Positions 61,140 through 64,000 of a stretch of 64,000 nucleotides of DNA are shown here, in pieces. The stretch is from the NCBI GenBank assembly GCA_905221615.1, contig CAJNDT010000125.1, positions 186,001 through 250,000 on the forward strand, given 5' to 3'. How positions within the stretch are numbered: the stretch's first letter is position 1; each line of letters starts with the position of its first letter. The notes beneath the pieces were generated by a model. The model worked only from the letters and a program-made list of their open reading frames with translations, was not told the DNA's origin and did no database searches. The position numbers and the translations under genes were made by a program. The DNA comes from Symbiodinium sp. CCMP2592. Its lineage: Eukaryota > Sar > Dinophyceae > Suessiales > Symbiodiniaceae.

Positions 61140-63190
61140 ACCGCGCCGGCTTGGGACGCGCTGGTGCATGCTGTGCAGGCTCGGTGCGCGCGTGACCCCA
61201 GCCTGACTGTTGTTTCCTTGGATGCGTCCGCCGCATACGACGGTATCAGCCGCCAGTCGATCCTGCAAGCGTTGCGGCCCCTTCCCGCTGCAGCCGCCCT
61301 GCTTCCGTTTGCTAAGCTTTGGTTGGGTCGCTCTTCATCCTTCATGTAGCAACCAGGCACCACTACGCGTCGCATCCGTCAGGCCGAAGGTGTCGAGCAA
61401 GGGGACCTCTTGAGCCCAGCGTTCTTCTGTTTGGGTTTGCAGCCGGCGCTCCACGACCTGCAGCGTGAGCTCCGTACTGACCTCGGGGAGTGTGTGCTGG
61501 CCTATCTCGATGATGTCACCATCCTTGCCTCGCCCCAGCGTGTGTTGCATTTGGTCCGTCGGTTTGAGCATCACCTCGCCCGTCATACCCACTTGCATCT
61601 CAACGTTGCCAAAACCGCAATCTGGAATGCAGCTGGCCTTGCTCCGGAGGGACTCTCTGAGTTCTCACCAGACGCCCGTGTTTGGTTCGGACCCGTCCTT
61701 GCGAGGTCTTGTGCTCCTCGGTACCCCCTTTGGCGAGCCAGGCTTTATCGCAAGGCACTTGCAGGCTCTCTCTGATCGGCATGAGGGCTTCCTCACGGCG
61801 TTGCCCCGACTCGGAGACACCCAGGTCTTGTACACAGCGGCGCCCCGCGCCCAGTTTGCACTCCGTACTCTCGCTCCCCGTTTGACGCGGGAATTTGCAC
61901 TTGCACACGATGCCCGCGTGCTCGCTGCCTTGGGCACGTTGTTACTTGCTGAGGAGTCCACCCTGCCGCCTGCCACAGCGCGTGTCACGCAACTCGCTCT
62001 CCGTGATGGTGGTCTCGGCCTTCGCAGTGCTGCCCTGCACGCGACGGTTGCGTTTTGGGCTTCCTCGGCTGATGCTGTTCCCGTCCTTCGTACGCGGGAC
62101 GCGCAGTTGGTTGACGCCTTGGTGCCTGCCCTTGATGCACGCAGGGTTGTTGAGTGGTCGCCGGTACAGGACCTCTTGCATGCTGCCGACGCTCTCGCCG
62201 AGGCTGGGTTTGCGGTCCCGCGGTGGGTTGACTAGCCCCAACATTCAAACGTGCGCGCGGGATGACAAAGCCCCGGGTGCCCGGGGGTCGATATCACGGT
62301 GTGTTTGGCTCGGCGTTCCGCGACCAAGGCTGCGCCGACGCGAGTCTTTTCTCTGACCTTTGTTTCGGCTTCGGGCGCGTCAATGTTGCCCCACGCAGGC
62401 CCAAGTGGCTCACGTGCCCTAACCGCTTTGCCCACGGCTCCGGAGTTCAGACTTTCGAGCTCTTGCACTCTTGCTTTCGCGTGCTGTTGCTCATAAAGTT
62501 GCGGCTACCCGTGCCTATCGGGCCCCGCCGATGCCGTTTCGGAGATGACCTCGACGCTCTCGAGCACCCTCGCGCAGCTTGCCCGACCGCCGGTGTGCTT
62601 GGCACGCGTGGGGCAGCGTTGGAGAGGGCCACCACTGTCTTCCTACGGGACCTGAATGTTGATGTGCCCTTGACTGACGGCCGCCGCATCGAGGCCTTAG
62701 CAAATACTTTAATTTTACCCTTTTGGCAGGGCCCGCAGGCGGCTGTCGACACCACTTTGCTGTCACCAGTCACGCGGGCGGGTAACGCGCAGCTGCACGC
62801 CGATCGTGTCGCAGGCACGGCACTTGAGCAACCGGCGAGACGCAAACGCCTGTGCACGTACCCTGAACTTGCAGTCGCTCGCGGTTGCAAGTTCGTTGTG
62901 CTGGGCCTCGGTGGGCGGCAGGTTTAGCCGAGAGGCTGCTGCCTTCTTGCGACAGCTGGCCAAAGCTCGCGCTCGTGAGTCGCCAGCGCGGTCACGCTCG
63001 GCCGTGCAACGTGCCGCGTTGCATTGTTGGACGGGCATGCTGGCGGTGGCGGCCCAGCGTGCGCTGGCCCACTCCTTGCTCGAGTTGCCACTGGCGGGAG
63101 CGGACGAGTGCGACGGCGCCGACCTGTTGGCGGATGCGTCCCCGCCGCGTAACTTACACCCTGCTGGAGGGCGGCGTGTTGGCGTCACGA
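61140..63190 (+). mobile_element. 5'-truncated copy of the same RT family, plus strand
   Basis: Starts inside the RT: LTVVSLDASAAYDGISRQSI (motif A), an in-frame TAG at 61347-61349 in SSSFM*QPGTTTRRI (probably a lost Trp), EGVEQGDLLSPAFF (motif B), VLAYLDDVTILAS (motif C), and HLHLNVAKTAIWNAAGLAPE. A frameshift near 61690 moves to LVLLGTPFGEPGFIARHLQA and RDGGLGLRSAALHA. Later frames carry the same C-terminal blocks as the minus-strand copies (GRRIEALANTLILPFWQGPQ; AAVDTTLLSP; CTYPELAVARGCKFVVLGL). It is therefore dead. It faces the minus-strand copies head-to-head with a junction near 61125-61140. Confidence 0.75.
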
Positions 63191-64000
63191 GTTGTAGGAG
63201 TCAAATAGGACCGCAACGGCAAACCATCGCTGATAACCTCTTTTCGACGCTCCTGGACACTCAACGACACTCACCATGTCTGGAAACACGTTTCTGGCAA
63301 CTCTAACTCCAGCCTCGTGGCAAAGCTAGGCCACCGCGCGACGTGGTCAACGGGAAAGCCGCGTAACGCCGCAAACAACGAAAGAGCAACACCCGGAGTC
63401 GAGGGCGAGCCCAGCAGCAATGGAACTGGCAGTGAATACCCGGCGCTCCGCAGCTGTGCGGCGGATGAAAACGCGAAAGAAAAGCAGAGTGTCGCCGTCC
63501 CTGGTGAACGGGATATCGGGGACAACTCCGTCAGTGGCGGAAGCCCAGTGGAAGCCGGTCCGTGTTGGGGAAAGTCCGTCCAACGGAGGACATCAACACT
63601 AGCCTCGGCTGGTGTTGAAAAATCGTGCGAGTGTTCTTTTTACGACCCTCACCGCCGCGTAACACGCTGGCCACAACTCTTTCGTGACATCCAATATAGC
63701 TTAATTAAGGAAACACAGCGTATTCGACACATGAAAAGGTTAATTAAGCAAGGTTTTATTTCTATTTAGAGAGTTTTTCCTGATTTAAATAGTTTTCGCG
63801 CAAAACAACTTAATTAAGGCATAACAACACCTAATTAAGGAATATAGTTGTTAATTAAGAAAACATCGTAAATAATGTCATTTTTTACCATGTACGCATG
63901 GTGAGACAGCTATTTAAGCAAGGTTTTGCATATATATATATATATATGTACTTGATGATGCATGATGATATATGATGTTGATGTTAAATTTATATGATCT
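63191..64000. other. AT-rich end of window with TTAATTAAG cluster
   Basis: Base composition falls sharply after about 63690. Five copies of TTAATTAAG or a near form lie at about 63700, 63739, 63808, 63830 and 63851, and AGCAAGGTTTT occurs twice (63746, 63917). (TA)n lies at 63930-63946. No gene seen. Confidence 0.55.

Noticed and set aside
1..64000. CRISPR arrays, bacterial operons, tRNA or rRNA genes
   Set aside because: No repeat-spacer array, no ribosome-binding-site-led operons and no tRNA or rRNA secondary-structure motifs were found; introns, spliced-leader relicts and LINEs show a eukaryotic nuclear genome.

Overview
The window looks like nuclear DNA of a dinoflagellate. The strongest signs are a tandem relict of the dinoflagellate spliced leader (53005-53041, minus strand), many TTTAGGG telomere-type runs scattered inside the contig, introns that begin with GC as well as GT, and host genes that all lie on one strand. 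This is inference from sequence features; the species cannot be named from the window.

Layout. 1-4.9 kb: gene-poor, with dispersed repeats and a U6 snRNA-like relic (2242-2318). 4.9-12.6 kb: a non-LTR retrotransposon (element 1, minus strand) with a gag-like ORF1, an EN-RT-zinc-finger ORF2, a coiled-coil ORF3 and, unusually, a compact ubiquitin-specific protease ORF with all family boxes. 12.8-13.4 kb: J-domain exon. 15.0-21.1 kb: a tandem pair of GT61-like glycosyltransferase genes with three visible exons each. 24.3-26.1 kb: exons with three PAM2-like motifs and a hydroxylase-like fragment. 26-33 kb: repeats, including about 700 bp of AGT/AGC trinucleotides. 33.3-34.1 kb: secreted QxW (ricin-B type) lectin. 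35.3-38.3 kb: a THUMPD2-like RNA methyltransferase. 39.5-54.9 kb: an XPF/ERCC4 repair endonuclease gene. A second retrotransposon (element 2, roughly 44.5-53.04 kb, same strand) sits inside a 10.6 kb intron of XPF. 58.3-63.2 kb: broken copies of a third RT family, three partial copies on the minus strand head-to-head with one on the plus strand. The last 300 bases are AT-rich with a cluster of TTAATTAAG.

How it fits together. Every recognised host gene (J-protein, two GT61, PAM2 gene, lectin, THUMPD2-like, XPF) is on the minus strand, as are both large retrotransposons, consistent with the long unidirectional gene blocks of dinoflagellates. Elements 1 and 2 share a plan: ORF1, EN-RT ORF2, then extra ORFs downstream, namely coiled-coil proteins (membrane-anchored in element 2) plus one enzyme, a deubiquitinase in element 1 and a 2OG-Fe(II) dioxygenase in element 2. 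Element 2 begins with two stacked spliced leaders, which indicates that a trans-spliced, full-length mRNA was copied back into the genome. These accessory-enzyme retrotransposons are the most likely undescribed system here. Positions of exon ends are read by eye from homology, reading phase and AG/GT/GC dinucleotides and need RNA evidence.
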